33,580 nucleotides of DNA from a virus, in the IMG/VR virus record IMGVR_UViG_3300019776_000311, positions 1-33,580 of that record. One strand, written 5' to 3'. A model generated the notes under the pieces. It saw only the letters and a program-made list of their open reading frames with translations, was not told where the DNA came from and searched no databases. Positions within the stretch are counted from its first letter, which is position 1, and each line of letters starts with the position of its first letter. Below, one piece after another: positions 19,276 through 28,232 of this stretch. The position numbers and the translations under genes are program-made.

Positions 19276-20504
19276 CGTGTAAGCTCAATCATTCTGCCAT
19301 CGTCTATTGCGTAAGGAAAATAAACAATGCGGCGGATATATCCGTTGATAGGTTGCAGGCCAGAACCGTTATTTCCTGTGCCGTTATGCGTATCTGTATC
19401 AGGCGGACGAAAATCTACTACATAGTTACCAGTAGCAATTGCACCACCATTTAAACAAATGGCATTTCCTGCACCTGTAAGCCTAGTTGTTATTTTATTG
19501 ATGTTTCCACGCCCATAGGTTCCGCTATTCGCAGTTGTTGCTGATACCGTACCAACGAGAGTATTAGAGCGATGACTTGCAGTGCCGCCAGAAAGAGCGC
19601 CAGATATTTGATTCGTGGTTGTGTTGCCGCCACCGAACAAGAAGCATCCCGATTTGCCGTTACCGCTTGCCTCTATATAAACGCTTATTTCACGGCGAAA
19701 ATGGTAATCGTTGACAATGCGGTTTCCGTCATTATACGCCGTTCCTACCGTGCCAAACATTTGCAAGTTAATACCGCCCGAGCCACGGGTTTGTGTTGAT
19801 GCCACAGTAACAATCGGGGTAGTTGCTGCTAGTACGCTGTCAATGACGTTTTCAAGCTGAGTAAAATCCACGATAATAGCATCGCCGCTAGTGGCCAAAC
19901 GAAACCCAAACACAGGGTTAGTGACAGTTTGATTTGGCATCTCTACCCAAGTAAAACGATTGCTGTTAATTTGACTGGTGATGTTTACCCATGTCGTGCC
20001 GTTATCCATGGTCATTTCCACCGTGCCAGTCCCTACTGAGCGCCGAACATGGGCAGAACCAATTAATTGCGTAGAAGCAAGCGTGATAGATTGCAGGCAA
20101 GTTCCATTGCCAGCGGTGGCCGTAAGCAAGCAAGCGCCGTTAGTCAGGTTATCCGCACCCGTTTGGTTGCGAGTGGCGGTCATGTTAGTTTTTACCCAAG
20201 TGGCGTTGTCTAGTGTACGCGATTGCAGGGCATAATTAGTAGCGTTGTTCTCGCACCAAAGCCCCATGCCCCTTGTAACCATAAGCTGGTTACCAGCAAA
20301 TGTTTGTAAAATGCCATCAACATCTGGCGCAGCAAGTGTAAGCGATGATGTTCTATTTACAGAAAAAAGGTTGCCGTTTCGTAGGTTGCCTGTCGAACTC
20401 GGCCCTAAATTAAGAAAACCTCCGTAGCAACGCAGGTTTGCAAAGTCTATGTCTAAGCCAGCACCGGGCATTACCCAAGCTGGTGCTCTTGGCCTGTTAA
20501 ACAT
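19272..20504 (-). CDS. Tail fibre / receptor-binding candidate with CBM-like domain
   Basis: The 410-aa protein is Thr/Asn/Gly-rich. A motif cluster typical of phage carbohydrate-binding-like domains is visible: NYALQSRTLDNATWVKTNMT (about 90-110), TATAGNGTCLQSI, then SAHVRRSVGTGTVEMTMDNG and VDFTQLEN. The second half contains a lectin-like (LamG-like) region ending in GYIRRIVYFPYAIDDGRM. I infer a distal adhesin that binds host surface glycans. Overlaps neighbours by 1 and 4 bases. Confidence 0.75.
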   Translation of the reverse strand: MFNRPRAPAWVMPGAGLDIDFANLRCYGGFLNLGPSSTGNLRNGNLFSVNRTSSLTLAAPDVDGILQTFAGNQLMVTRGMGLWCENNATNYALQSRTLDNATWVKTNMTATRNQTGADNLTNGACLLTATAGNGTCLQSITLASTQLIGSAHVRRSVGTGTVEMTMDNGTTWVNITSQINSNRFTWVEMPNQTVTNPVFGFRLATSGDAIIVDFTQLENVIDSVLAATTPIVTVASTQTRGSGGINLQMFGTVGTAYNDGNRIVNDYHFRREISVYIEASGNGKSGCFLFGGGNTTTNQISGALSGGTASHRSNTLVGTVSATTANSGTYGRGNINKITTRLTGAGNAICLNGGAIATGNYVVDFRPPDTDTHNGTGNNGSGLQPINGYIRRIVYFPYAIDDGRMIELTR

Positions 20505-21127
20505 TAGTCCACCTCAATGGTCGGGGTAAATACTTCGCTGTTTACCGGAGTATAAGCGGCACGCGCTTCAATCAAATAAAACAGATAATTTTGGCCACTA
20601 ACGGGTGGAGTCACAATTGCATTTCCATCTGTTGGCGCTCCTATGCCCATAGAACCATCGGTAAAAGCGCGACTCATAGTCACATCAAATGAACCGACAT
20701 AATTCGCTACGCCAGATGTTGACCATACGCCATTGTCACCATTGGCCGCTGTTGGCTGACTGCGGTAAAGATGAATACGGAAAATACCGTTAGTAAACGT
20801 GGTTCCCGTTTTACGCAGACGCATGCGAGTCAGCTTCATAACTTGGTCTGTTACGTTGGTAATTTGGATTTGAGGATAAAGAACCGAGCCAGCAGTAGCG
20901 CTGTTTGACACTAAATCGCCAGCAGCATAAACTGATGCTGGGTTAGGTAGAGTTACCGTCTGGCCAGTAAACACCTTACCACTAGGGTCGAACTGGTTGC
21001 CCAGCCCGTCGATGATGCCATGTGATGGCGAGGTGGTGCTGTCAGCAGAATCAACCACGGTTTTAACCGTGATATTCGCTCCTGCTGCGTCTTTAACTTG
21101 TTTTGTGCCTGCGGTGGTAAGTGACAT
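20504..21127 (-). CDS. 207-aa tail/fibre-associated structural protein
   Basis: The product is beta-rich with the start MSLTTAGTKQVKDAAGANIT, a middle LYPQIQITNVTDQVMKLTRM and a Pro/Thr-rich end. Similar proteins appear in podophage fibre regions and in baseplate decoration genes, but I cannot name a family. GGAGTTATAA precedes the ATG. Position between two fibre genes supports a virion role. Confidence 0.7.
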   Translation of the reverse strand: MSLTTAGTKQVKDAAGANITVKTVVDSADSTTSPSHGIIDGLGNQFDPSGKVFTGQTVTLPNPASVYAAGDLVSNSATAGSVLYPQIQITNVTDQVMKLTRMRLRKTGTTFTNGIFRIHLYRSQPTAANGDNGVWSTSGVANYVGSFDVTMSRAFTDGSMGIGAPTDGNAIVTPPVSGQNYLFYLIEARAAYTPVNSEVFTPTIEVD

Positions 21128-21136
21128 TTATAACTC

Positions 21137-21250
21137 CTAAATAAAAAACATCCAATATTGCGAATTGCGTGCGTCTGAAAAGTCTAGCGATGGGGTGTAA
21201 GAAGGCGGCGTTAGTGAGGTTGTGCCACTAAGTAAAAGCAAAATGCTCAT
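21137..21250 (-). CDS. 37-aa peptide between fibre genes
   Basis: GGAGGG lies four bases before ATG 21250, and TAATG joins it to the fibre gene's stop. The product is MSILLLLSGTTSLTPPSYTP then SLDFSDARNSQYWMFFI. The hydrophobic start is too short and lacks a charged head, so it is not a clear signal peptide. Its 3' end carries GGAGT for the next gene, so it may mainly couple translation. Small peptides of this sort occur in other phage tail regions. Confidence 0.6.
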   Translation of the reverse strand: MSILLLLSGTTSLTPPSYTPSLDFSDARNSQYWMFFI

Positions 21251-22428
21251 TACGCCCTCCTAAAATCTATCCAGCCGGATGTCGTGATATCCAGCGAGGT
21301 GCTTGCACCCGATGCCCTAGCGCCGATCTGTGCGCTGGTGTTGGTGGTAAGTACGGTTTTGGGAACCAGCGTATTGGCAACGGAAACGGTGTTTTGTAGG
21401 TCGAACTGAGGCGCGGCAGTGTAAGCCGTGGCAGGCGCAACGTCCGTTTCATCGCCGCTGGTAAGTATCACATACGCACCCGATGTGCTGGAAGCGCGGA
21501 TTAAAGGCTGCACTTTTACGCCACCCGGCACGTTAAGCGTATAAAGCGTGCGGCTGGTGCTGAGATTTACAACGCTTACGTCTTGCGTTTGAGTAGCAAG
21601 CCAGTTGATAGTGCCGCCGCCGTTGATTTCCACCGTAGTGTAAGCAATGGGGGCGCCAGAGCCGTTGGTCTTAAAGCTGCTAATGCGCCTTGATGACGTG
21701 GTGTAGCCCGTGGGAAAAGTAGGGGTCAGGGATGAGCTTACAAACGAGCCAGTGCCAGACGTGCCAGAGCATAAAAACACATGATACGTTGTGGAATTGG
21801 CCAGCGTCGAAGCAACTGCATCCGTACCGTTGATTGCGTTGCCCTTAGAAGCTGCCCAAGTGTAGCCAGCCGATACGATATAGGCGGTATTAGCGCTATT
21901 GGCGCACTGCCCAGCCGCTACGGTGAAAGTAGCCGTTGTGCTGCTGCCCGTGATGCCGGATATAGTGCAGCCCGCAATGTGGCTGTAGATAATCGGTATA
22001 TCGCTGGTCATGGCAACCGTGCCGTTTTTATCCGGCCATGTGTAAACGCGGGTCGTTGCCGTGGTCAGGGAAGCGGCGGAGAACCGAATCTTTTTAGTGG
22101 CGTCTGCATTGTTGGCAACCTCAAACGTGTTATCTGTAAACGTGGTGGTTGCCGTTACATCCTGATTAACATCATCAACGTCATACAAAAGCACATCATT
22201 AGCATCCGTAATACGAATACGATAAGCGCCTGTCAGCCAGATTTCAGCTGCGCCGCTGCTGTCTAGCACTACCGGATTGGCAAGCGGAACCGTGCCGCTG
22301 CTGTCGGTATAGGAAGCCTTAGGCGTAAGACTTGCGCCTGTAACGTAGGTGTAAACCTTACCATTAGCTAAGGGCGCACCAGTTGAGCCTACAATCTGTG
22401 TGATGGGTGCTGTGAGTAGGTCGGCCAT
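21250..22428 (-). CDS. Tail fibre protein with P22-tailspike-like head-binding N-terminus
   Basis: The N-terminal ~100 residues (APLANGKVYTYVTG, YTDSSGTVPLANPVVLDSSG, AYRIRITDANDVLLYDVDDV) match the head/tail-attachment module seen at the N-terminus of podophage tailspikes and fibres. The rest is a Thr/Ser-rich repetitive beta region ending in ISTSGWIDFRRA-like strands. No chaperone or hydrolase domain is obvious. It should form the trimeric fibre that attaches to the tail tip. It follows the ejection protein genes without a gap. Confidence 0.8.
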   Translation of the reverse strand: MADLLTAPITQIVGSTGAPLANGKVYTYVTGASLTPKASYTDSSGTVPLANPVVLDSSGAAEIWLTGAYRIRITDANDVLLYDVDDVNQDVTATTTFTDNTFEVANNADATKKIRFSAASLTTATTRVYTWPDKNGTVAMTSDIPIIYSHIAGCTISGITGSSTTATFTVAAGQCANSANTAYIVSAGYTWAASKGNAINGTDAVASTLANSTTYHVFLCSGTSGTGSFVSSSLTPTFPTGYTTSSRRISSFKTNGSGAPIAYTTVEINGGGTINWLATQTQDVSVVNLSTSRTLYTLNVPGGVKVQPLIRASSTSGAYVILTSGDETDVAPATAYTAAPQFDLQNTVSVANTLVPKTVLTTNTSAQIGARASGASTSLDITTSGWIDFRRA

Positions 22429-23901
22429 TTATTGAACTCCTGCTTGCCGTAGCAATTCGGCTTCTTCTGGTGTTGGCTGGTATCCTTGACGCATTGCCGC
22501 TATAATCTGCGGTATGCCCAATGATACATAATCCACAAATTCTTTGTTGGCTGCGCCTAGTGCTGCTGGCTCAGGCGGCAATCCCTTAACGTTGCGGCCT
22601 ATGGACTGTAAAACTTTTTCGCCACGGCCTTGCTGCATAGAGCCAGCTAGCCCACGACTTGCGCGGCTTCCAAGCATATTCATGGCAACTTCTGGCGCAC
22701 CCAAGCCCGTTGCAATGCTCATGCCGCCAACTAAACGACTACCGATAGTGCGCAAAACGTCCGCAGTTTCGCTTATCGTTGCTGCTTTTTTAATTAGCTC
22801 CTGCTGGTCTTTATCAAACCTGCCAAGGCGCTTTGGATTCATTGCAATCTGCCTGAATCCGGTCTGAATAGCTTTAGCTGAACCGTCAAACATATCCGCA
22901 CGCTCAAAGACGCGTTCAACTTCACGGGCATTAAGATAGTTTTTCCATTGGCGCTGTGCATCGCGCCAAACTTTGATTGCTTCAGGATTGCCTATAATAT
23001 CGGCAGGCGTAGCGGTGTTAATGGTGTCTCGGAAAGTGTCTTGCAGCTCGCCTAACTTCTGGCCAACTGGAGTCATGCGGCCTTCCTTAAATTGGCCAGC
23101 AATTTTTTGGCTCAGTATTTCGTCAACTTCTTTGGCAACGCTTAAATTCATAGGCTGGCTTTTGTATTGTTTCAGCACATTCACAGCGTCCGTAAACTCA
23201 TCAACGCCAGCTAACTCTTGGCCGATGGCAGAGCGAGGCTTCAGCAATTCAGCTTTTTGTACAAACTTATCATAAGTAGTTGGCTTTAGTGCGCCGCCCA
23301 TTTTGTCAAATTGCTCAAATCCAGCTTGTGAAATGCCCTTAATTTCCTGACTTGGAATGGCTTGGCTTGTGGGGTTTCCGCTTTGCGTGGAGCCTGCAAA
23401 ATCGGCAATTTTAGGGGATGTAATAGCTTTAGATGCCATCACACTGCCAGCAACCTGAGCAGGGAAATCCACAATCTTTCCGGCAGTAGTGCGAGGCTGA
23501 TAATCCACACCAATCTTTTGTGCAATGTCTTGTGAGCCATAAAAAGGCCGCCACATTTCACCGCGTGGCTGCGGGTCTGCACCTAATAACGGGCTTACGT
23601 TCTCTGCAATGCCACGGCCAAAAAGCTGCACACCCTCAGCTGCTGCATTACCCAAATCAGCAAGCACCATAGGCGCTGCAATAGCTCCTTTAGCCAATCC
23701 GCTGCCCACGGTTGCCGCCACATCGCCAAGGGTGGAAACCGCCTGCTTTGTTGCGCCAAATTGCTCTTGCTGCGGTTTAAAATTCCGCACATCGTCAACG
23801 GTAACGCCTTCGGTGGCAATATAGCCATCAATTTCAGATTCAGGCGCGTTTTGGCTTACCATTTTAGCCACGTTGCGCTTTATGCGTGCCAAGTCAGCCA
23901 T
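22429..23901 (-). CDS. DNA ejection protein (gp16-like position)
   Basis: The 490-aa protein starts MADLARIKRNVAKMVSQNAP and contains a hydrophobic Gly/Ala helix (VGSGLAKGAIAAPMVLADLG), a long helical middle and a Pro-rich C-terminus (PTPEEAELLRQAGVQ). This matches large inner virion proteins that form the trans-envelope channel in P22-like phages. I see no lysozyme motif. The order of three consecutive ejection genes resembles P22 7-20-16. The last base is shared with the next gene. Confidence 0.75.
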   Translation of the reverse strand: MADLARIKRNVAKMVSQNAPESEIDGYIATEGVTVDDVRNFKPQQEQFGATKQAVSTLGDVAATVGSGLAKGAIAAPMVLADLGNAAAEGVQLFGRGIAENVSPLLGADPQPRGEMWRPFYGSQDIAQKIGVDYQPRTTAGKIVDFPAQVAGSVMASKAITSPKIADFAGSTQSGNPTSQAIPSQEIKGISQAGFEQFDKMGGALKPTTYDKFVQKAELLKPRSAIGQELAGVDEFTDAVNVLKQYKSQPMNLSVAKEVDEILSQKIAGQFKEGRMTPVGQKLGELQDTFRDTINTATPADIIGNPEAIKVWRDAQRQWKNYLNAREVERVFERADMFDGSAKAIQTGFRQIAMNPKRLGRFDKDQQELIKKAATISETADVLRTIGSRLVGGMSIATGLGAPEVAMNMLGSRASRGLAGSMQQGRGEKVLQSIGRNVKGLPPEPAALGAANKEFVDYVSLGIPQIIAAMRQGYQPTPEEAELLRQAGVQ

Positions 23902-24845
23902 TATTCAAGCCCGTATTTGCTTTTGTAATTAGGCGTGCCAGTTTGCGGTGTAGCGGGAATAATCTGGCGTGTTAATTCTACGGGTTTTGCTACGCCTCTG
24001 ATGCTGCGCCCCATTGTATCAAGTGTTAGTTTTTTCTGTTCAATGAACGACTGCAAAACGGCATCTTTTTCTTCAGGAGCTAAGTCTGGATTGCCAAGCG
24101 TAGCCTTGAGCGATTCGCCTTCTTTTTGCGTAAATTGAGCACCAAAAGTTTGCCTTAGAAGTGGCAGAATCTGGTTGTCAACAAGTGATATGTACTGCGC
24201 CCGCGCCACGGCAGGGTCGCCTACTGGCTGTCCGGTTTCACGGCGCAAGGTATCCATGCCACGGCCAGCCATCGTATAAGTGGCTTTTTTGCCAAGTGCA
24301 GATAGCTGTTTAACGCTTTGCTCTAGCTGCGGCAATGTAGCGCCCGCCTCCTCATAAGCACCCATGCGCTCTTGTATGCGCTTTTCTTCCGATTCCATCT
24401 TAGTAGATTCGCGTTTAATGGCTGGCTCATAAGCAAGGTTTACTTGCTGTTCCGCCTGCCTGCCTGCGCCGCGTGTCAGCGCCTGACGCTGTGCAAGCTG
24501 TTCGTTATAGCCGGGACGTGTGGCAAAACTAACTTCAGGCTGCTGGCCATAAAGCTCGTTTAGCTGCTGCACTTGTTCCGGAGCCATACCACCGCGCTCA
24601 GGAACAACACCCGGCTGGCCAAACTGCGGCACAATCCCCTTGTCGTAAATCTTGGCGGTTTCTGTAAGGAGCCTAGCCCCTTCCACATCACCCGCATCAA
24701 CACGGCGCTGGATTTCACGGGCAATCTGAATAGCTGCCGGAGTGTTACCCATAGCCATTTGGCGCTGTTTCATGGCAAGCGCGTTTTTCTGCCTCTGTAA
24801 ATCGCTCAAGCTCTGAATCTTACCAAATACGGATAAATCAGCCAT
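23901..24845 (-). CDS. DNA ejection protein (gp20-like position)
   Basis: The 314-aa product is almost wholly helical and Gln/Ala/Glu-rich (SLSDLQRQKNALAMKQRQMA near the start; EEKRIQERMGAYEEAGATLP in the middle). Such coiled, Met- and Gln-rich proteins are typical of ejected inner virion proteins. It lies between two other ejection genes and overlaps them by 1 and 8 bases. The call rests on context and composition. Confidence 0.7.
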   Translation of the reverse strand: MADLSVFGKIQSLSDLQRQKNALAMKQRQMAMGNTPAAIQIAREIQRRVDAGDVEGARLLTETAKIYDKGIVPQFGQPGVVPERGGMAPEQVQQLNELYGQQPEVSFATRPGYNEQLAQRQALTRGAGRQAEQQVNLAYEPAIKRESTKMESEEKRIQERMGAYEEAGATLPQLEQSVKQLSALGKKATYTMAGRGMDTLRRETGQPVGDPAVARAQYISLVDNQILPLLRQTFGAQFTQKEGESLKATLGNPDLAPEEKDAVLQSFIEQKKLTLDTMGRSIRGVAKPVELTRQIIPATPQTGTPNYKSKYGLE

Positions 24846-25962
24846 TGAACAACCCCGCTAAAGAGGAACGGCGCAAAATAGGCGTGCCATCCGAGCGATA
24901 ACCGATAATGTCACCACCAAGCAATTCAGAGCCAAAACCCGTCAGCGCATTGGCTTGGGCAAGGCGTGCGTTGCCTCTTACATCGCCCATGGTGTTATAC
25001 ACGTCACCAAGCTGCGCGGCGGCGTTCTGGCCACGTCCTGCGGTTCCTGACAATACGCCGTAAAGATTCTGCTGGCGAGCAATATCGCGGTTAAATGCGT
25101 CTTGATAAGCCTGATTGGCAAGCCCTTGGTTTAGGTCAATCGCCTCACGCAATGCCTGACCGCTAAACACGCCGCCACGGGCAGATTGTGCGCGGGCAAG
25201 CGCTTCCTCGCCCTGCTGTTTGCGGAACTGATAGCCGGGGTCGGCTTCAAAGTTAAACTGCCCGCCAAGCTCACCAGAGCCAAGCGCACCAGACAATTGC
25301 TCGTTAGCCTGCAACCCGGTTTCCTGATAGGGCTGGAATCCAGCCAAAGCAGCTTGCTGTTGACGCAGCATGTCGTCTTTAATCTTTCCGGCAGTGCCGT
25401 ATTGATTCAGTGCCGACAAGCCAGAGAGGAACATATTGCCGTTGCCACCAGTAAGCGAAGCAAGGCCGCCAAAGCCGCCCGTACCAGCTCCAACGCCGCC
25501 AATGCCGGACGCTTTTTGTGCAGCTTGTAAAAATGCCGCATCGCCCGGAGTGCCGCTGTATAATTTGCCTACTTCTAATCCAGATGAAGTTACACCCGGC
25601 GATGAGCCAAACAAATTACCCACGCCTAAGCTGTCGCCAATTTCTCCAAACCCACCTCCTGATAAATAGCCGCCAAGGCCGCCAGATAAAGCACCAGTAA
25701 GCGGATCATTGCCAGATATTTTTGCGCCTAAAGCCCCTGCGCCTGCGCCAGCCAGTGCGCTCCCCGCTGTTGCGCCAATCCCTAATGCACCGCCTATAGG
25801 AGCGCCAAGCATAGTACCAGCAGCCCTTACGCCGCCCTCAAGGCCGCCCCTTAGTGCGCCCTTGAGACCCTGCCCCTGAATTAGCGCATTGGTTGCGCCG
25901 CCGACTACGCCCAAGTTAGGGAGTACAAAATTAGAAGCGGTTCGTAAAAGTTTTTTACTCAT
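24838..25962 (-). CDS. DNA ejection/internal virion protein (gp7-like)
   Basis: The 374-aa protein has a Gly/Ala/Leu-rich N-terminal half with potential membrane-inserting segments (GGALGIGATAGSALAGAGAG). The C-terminal half contains FEADPGYQFRKQQGEEALAR then GGVFSGQALREAI, a block highly characteristic of podophage ejection/tail assembly proteins. It probably lines the channel through which DNA enters the cell. Overlaps the GNAT-like gene by 8 bases. Confidence 0.82.
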   Translation of the reverse strand: MSKKLLRTASNFVLPNLGVVGGATNALIQGQGLKGALRGGLEGGVRAAGTMLGAPIGGALGIGATAGSALAGAGAGALGAKISGNDPLTGALSGGLGGYLSGGGFGEIGDSLGVGNLFGSSPGVTSSGLEVGKLYSGTPGDAAFLQAAQKASGIGGVGAGTGGFGGLASLTGGNGNMFLSGLSALNQYGTAGKIKDDMLRQQQAALAGFQPYQETGLQANEQLSGALGSGELGGQFNFEADPGYQFRKQQGEEALARAQSARGGVFSGQALREAIDLNQGLANQAYQDAFNRDIARQQNLYGVLSGTAGRGQNAAAQLGDVYNTMGDVRGNARLAQANALTGFGSELLGGDIIGYRSDGTPILRRSSLAGLFNG

Positions 25963-26395
25963 GGAATGAATACACCGTATAAGTTTTGCTAGGCTTCATG
26001 CGTTTGAGGATTTTTGCTGAGCGAACATCCCCTAACGTGTAGTTGATCTCGTTAATGCCCAGCTTGAGCAGAAGCTCGTGCGCGGATTTAAGTAACTTAA
26101 GCCCTACGCCCGGATAATCTGGCAGGACAAAAAACGCGGTGTTATCTGCCGTTGTTTTGCCCTTTTGGTTAATGTCGTTGCCTGTGAGGTAAACGGAATA
26201 CCCTATTAGCTTACCGTCATTAACCGCGATAGCAGCCCAGCATTGCCCTAAATCACTTGCAGCCATGTATTGCATCCAGTCCGGCTTAGGCGGTTCTTCC
26301 ACGCTGCGGCGATGCAAGGGCAGTAATTCAGCAATCTTTTCTGCTACCTCGTTAAATTGTACAAGAAAGTATTGTGGTTGTATATTTTTTTTCAC
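25955..26395 (-). CDS. GNAT-fold acetyltransferase-like protein among virion genes
   Basis: GTG 26395 shares GTGA with the stop of the upstream gene, giving 146 aa. The sequence follows the GNAT layout: CWAAIAVNDGKLIGYSVYLT (strands 2-4) then NTAFFVLPDYPGVGLKLLKS with PGVGLKLL in place of the acetyl-CoA P-loop, and INYTLGDVRSAKILKRM near the end. Such proteins recur in podophage virion modules; their target is unknown. They may be structural adaptors or modify host or virion proteins. An upstream ATG at 26446 lies inside the previous gene. Confidence 0.75.
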   Translation of the reverse strand: MKKNIQPQYFLVQFNEVAEKIAELLPLHRRSVEEPPKPDWMQYMAASDLGQCWAAIAVNDGKLIGYSVYLTGNDINQKGKTTADNTAFFVLPDYPGVGLKLLKSAHELLLKLGINEINYTLGDVRSAKILKRMKPSKTYTVYSFHE

Positions 26396-26823
26396 GATAA
26401 AAACACCAATCCTACAATTTGCACTGGATTCGTTAACGCAGTCCATGTCGGCGTGAATATACGGCGGTTAGTAGCCACCACATGCCCGGAACTTGAACCC
26501 ACACCATTACTCACTGCCACGCAAAACCCATCGGCAGCCATATTAAGCGGAAAGTTATCAATATAGGTTGTCCCAGCCACGCTTGATGTATCGGTTGCAG
26601 GGGTAATGCGCACCCAAAACACCCCGATAAACCGTGATAGCTTAAAATAGCGCCCTGTTATCGTAGGCGTCCCTGTTACCGTTAGATTAGTAAACGTAGG
26701 TGTCCATTGCACCCCTGCGTCACCAGCGAACGTCTGGTTAAAAAACAAAAGCCACGGCAAAGTGGCAAATCCGGTTTCTTGTTCTACTAATACCTCTTGA
26801 GTTGGCGGCGGCTGGAGGCTCAT
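26392..26823 (-). CDS. 143-aa virion-region protein
   Basis: The N-terminus SLQPPPTQEVLVEQETGFAT then LPWLLFFNQTF resembles a motif in small podophage neck/tail-tip proteins in which a TxxWxxFF helix precedes a beta domain. The rest is Thr/Val-rich beta (FTNLTVTGTPTITGRYFKLS). Likely a fibre or needle accessory. Overlaps gp10-like and GNAT-like genes by 4 bases each. Confidence 0.68.
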   Translation of the reverse strand: MSLQPPPTQEVLVEQETGFATLPWLLFFNQTFAGDAGVQWTPTFTNLTVTGTPTITGRYFKLSRFIGVFWVRITPATDTSSVAGTTYIDNFPLNMAADGFCVAVSNGVGSSSGHVVATNRRIFTPTWTALTNPVQIVGLVFLS

Positions 26824-28232
26824 TCTAAATAACCCCCAATCAACGCGACTTTGGTGCGGGTTGCTATTTTAACCCTAAATGTGAATATTTCTGACACGCC
26901 AAGCCTACGGAACGCAACACGGCGGGTGTAATCACCAATTTTCCCCATTGAGGCCGTAAAAGCCCCCAGCCACGTCTGCGCCCCGTCTTTGCTTATATAA
27001 AGCTGGCAAACGGGGTCAGTGTCTACCGTTGAACCAGTAACTAATGCGGTTCCGGTTTCCATAGCAATTTCCAGCTCTTTTAGCCTAAAACGTTTACCTT
27101 CATTGCTCAGGTGGTTGAAGGTGCGCTCTCTGGTTATGGTTTCACCGTTATCTGCGTAAATATCCAGCGCCATACGATAGATGTTGCCATTGCGCCTATC
27201 TCCCACCAGATTAAGCCCAAACGCAAACATATGGCAATTCGCCAGCCATTGCTCGTATCCGCTAGAACCTTCATAAGCGCGCTCATGCCATAACTGAGTG
27301 GTGAGATCATAAACAAGTGAGGTTTCTAGCCCGCCACCCGTAAGTATGTAATATACATGCCCGTCTTGTTGATAGCTAAATGACTTCATGCTCGCGGGGT
27401 CGGTTGCGGCCTGAATCATCATTTCAATGGATTCATTGCTAACCCGTTGCGGTGAAAATCCCCTTGCGGAATACACCACCCCACGCCCTTGACGGTCTTG
27501 GCCTACCCATAACAAAGTATTGCCAATGGTCGCAGCCGTGTAAGGGTAAGCTGATCCTACTTGTAACACACCGCCCGCAATACGCTGGAATGGGAACGGC
27601 GAAGCCCCTGTATTAGTCCATACTTCGCTGGTAAATGTGCCAATCAGCCAAAGCTGTCCAAGGCTGTTGATTACTCTTTGCAATCCGTCCGGCGAGCTTT
27701 CTGCCGTGGCGAAATCAAGCGCTGCCCAGCTCAAGCCGTTATTTAGCGCAGAAATATTAAACTGCCCCGTTCCCTTGCGGTTGACAATAAAATACCCGTC
27801 AATGTAATCCAGCGTAGCAGCCTCAGGAAAATCCACATCAGTAATCTGTGTAAATACGTTTGTGGCGTAGGTGAGAATATAACCATAAGTCCCATCACAC
27901 ACTGCTAATTGAGTGGGGTTTTCTGCCATTGTGACGTTGCCAGTGGCAGTAAGCAGTGTTCCCAACAGCGTAGTTGTTCCGCTTTCAAGCACTTCGTAGA
28001 TGCCATTAAGTGATACGACAAACGCACGCCCGTTGGCTGAAAAGAACGCCTCACGAATCGCACCCGCCCCCGCTACGGCAAATGGCGCTAGGCCGGGTGT
28101 GCCTAATTGCATGGTAGGCTCACGCGCACCTTGTTGGATAATGGGGATAAGGTTGATCGTCCGTTCATCGTTGTACGGCCTTGATCTTGCTCTCCCTGTG
28201 CCTCCAAATAGCCCTATTTTCACCGTGGCCAC
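26820..28232 (-). CDS. Packaged-DNA stabilisation protein (P22 gp10-like)
   Basis: The 470-aa protein is a beta-propeller-like neck component that plugs the portal after packaging. NDERTINLIP (about 21-30) near the N-terminus, LGTPGLAPFA, SSPDGLQRVINSLGQLWLIG, SEVWTNTG, and LVYDLTTQLWHERAYE are blocks that I associate with P22 gp10 and relatives. Length matches (P22 gp10 is 472 aa). It follows the gp4-like gene, as in P22, with a 13-base overlap. Confidence 0.88.
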   Translation of the reverse strand: MATVKIGLFGGTGRARSRPYNDERTINLIPIIQQGAREPTMQLGTPGLAPFAVAGAGAIREAFFSANGRAFVVSLNGIYEVLESGTTTLLGTLLTATGNVTMAENPTQLAVCDGTYGYILTYATNVFTQITDVDFPEAATLDYIDGYFIVNRKGTGQFNISALNNGLSWAALDFATAESSPDGLQRVINSLGQLWLIGTFTSEVWTNTGASPFPFQRIAGGVLQVGSAYPYTAATIGNTLLWVGQDRQGRGVVYSARGFSPQRVSNESIEMMIQAATDPASMKSFSYQQDGHVYYILTGGGLETSLVYDLTTQLWHERAYEGSSGYEQWLANCHMFAFGLNLVGDRRNGNIYRMALDIYADNGETITRERTFNHLSNEGKRFRLKELEIAMETGTALVTGSTVDTDPVCQLYISKDGAQTWLGAFTASMGKIGDYTRRVAFRRLGVSEIFTFRVKIATRTKVALIGGYLE

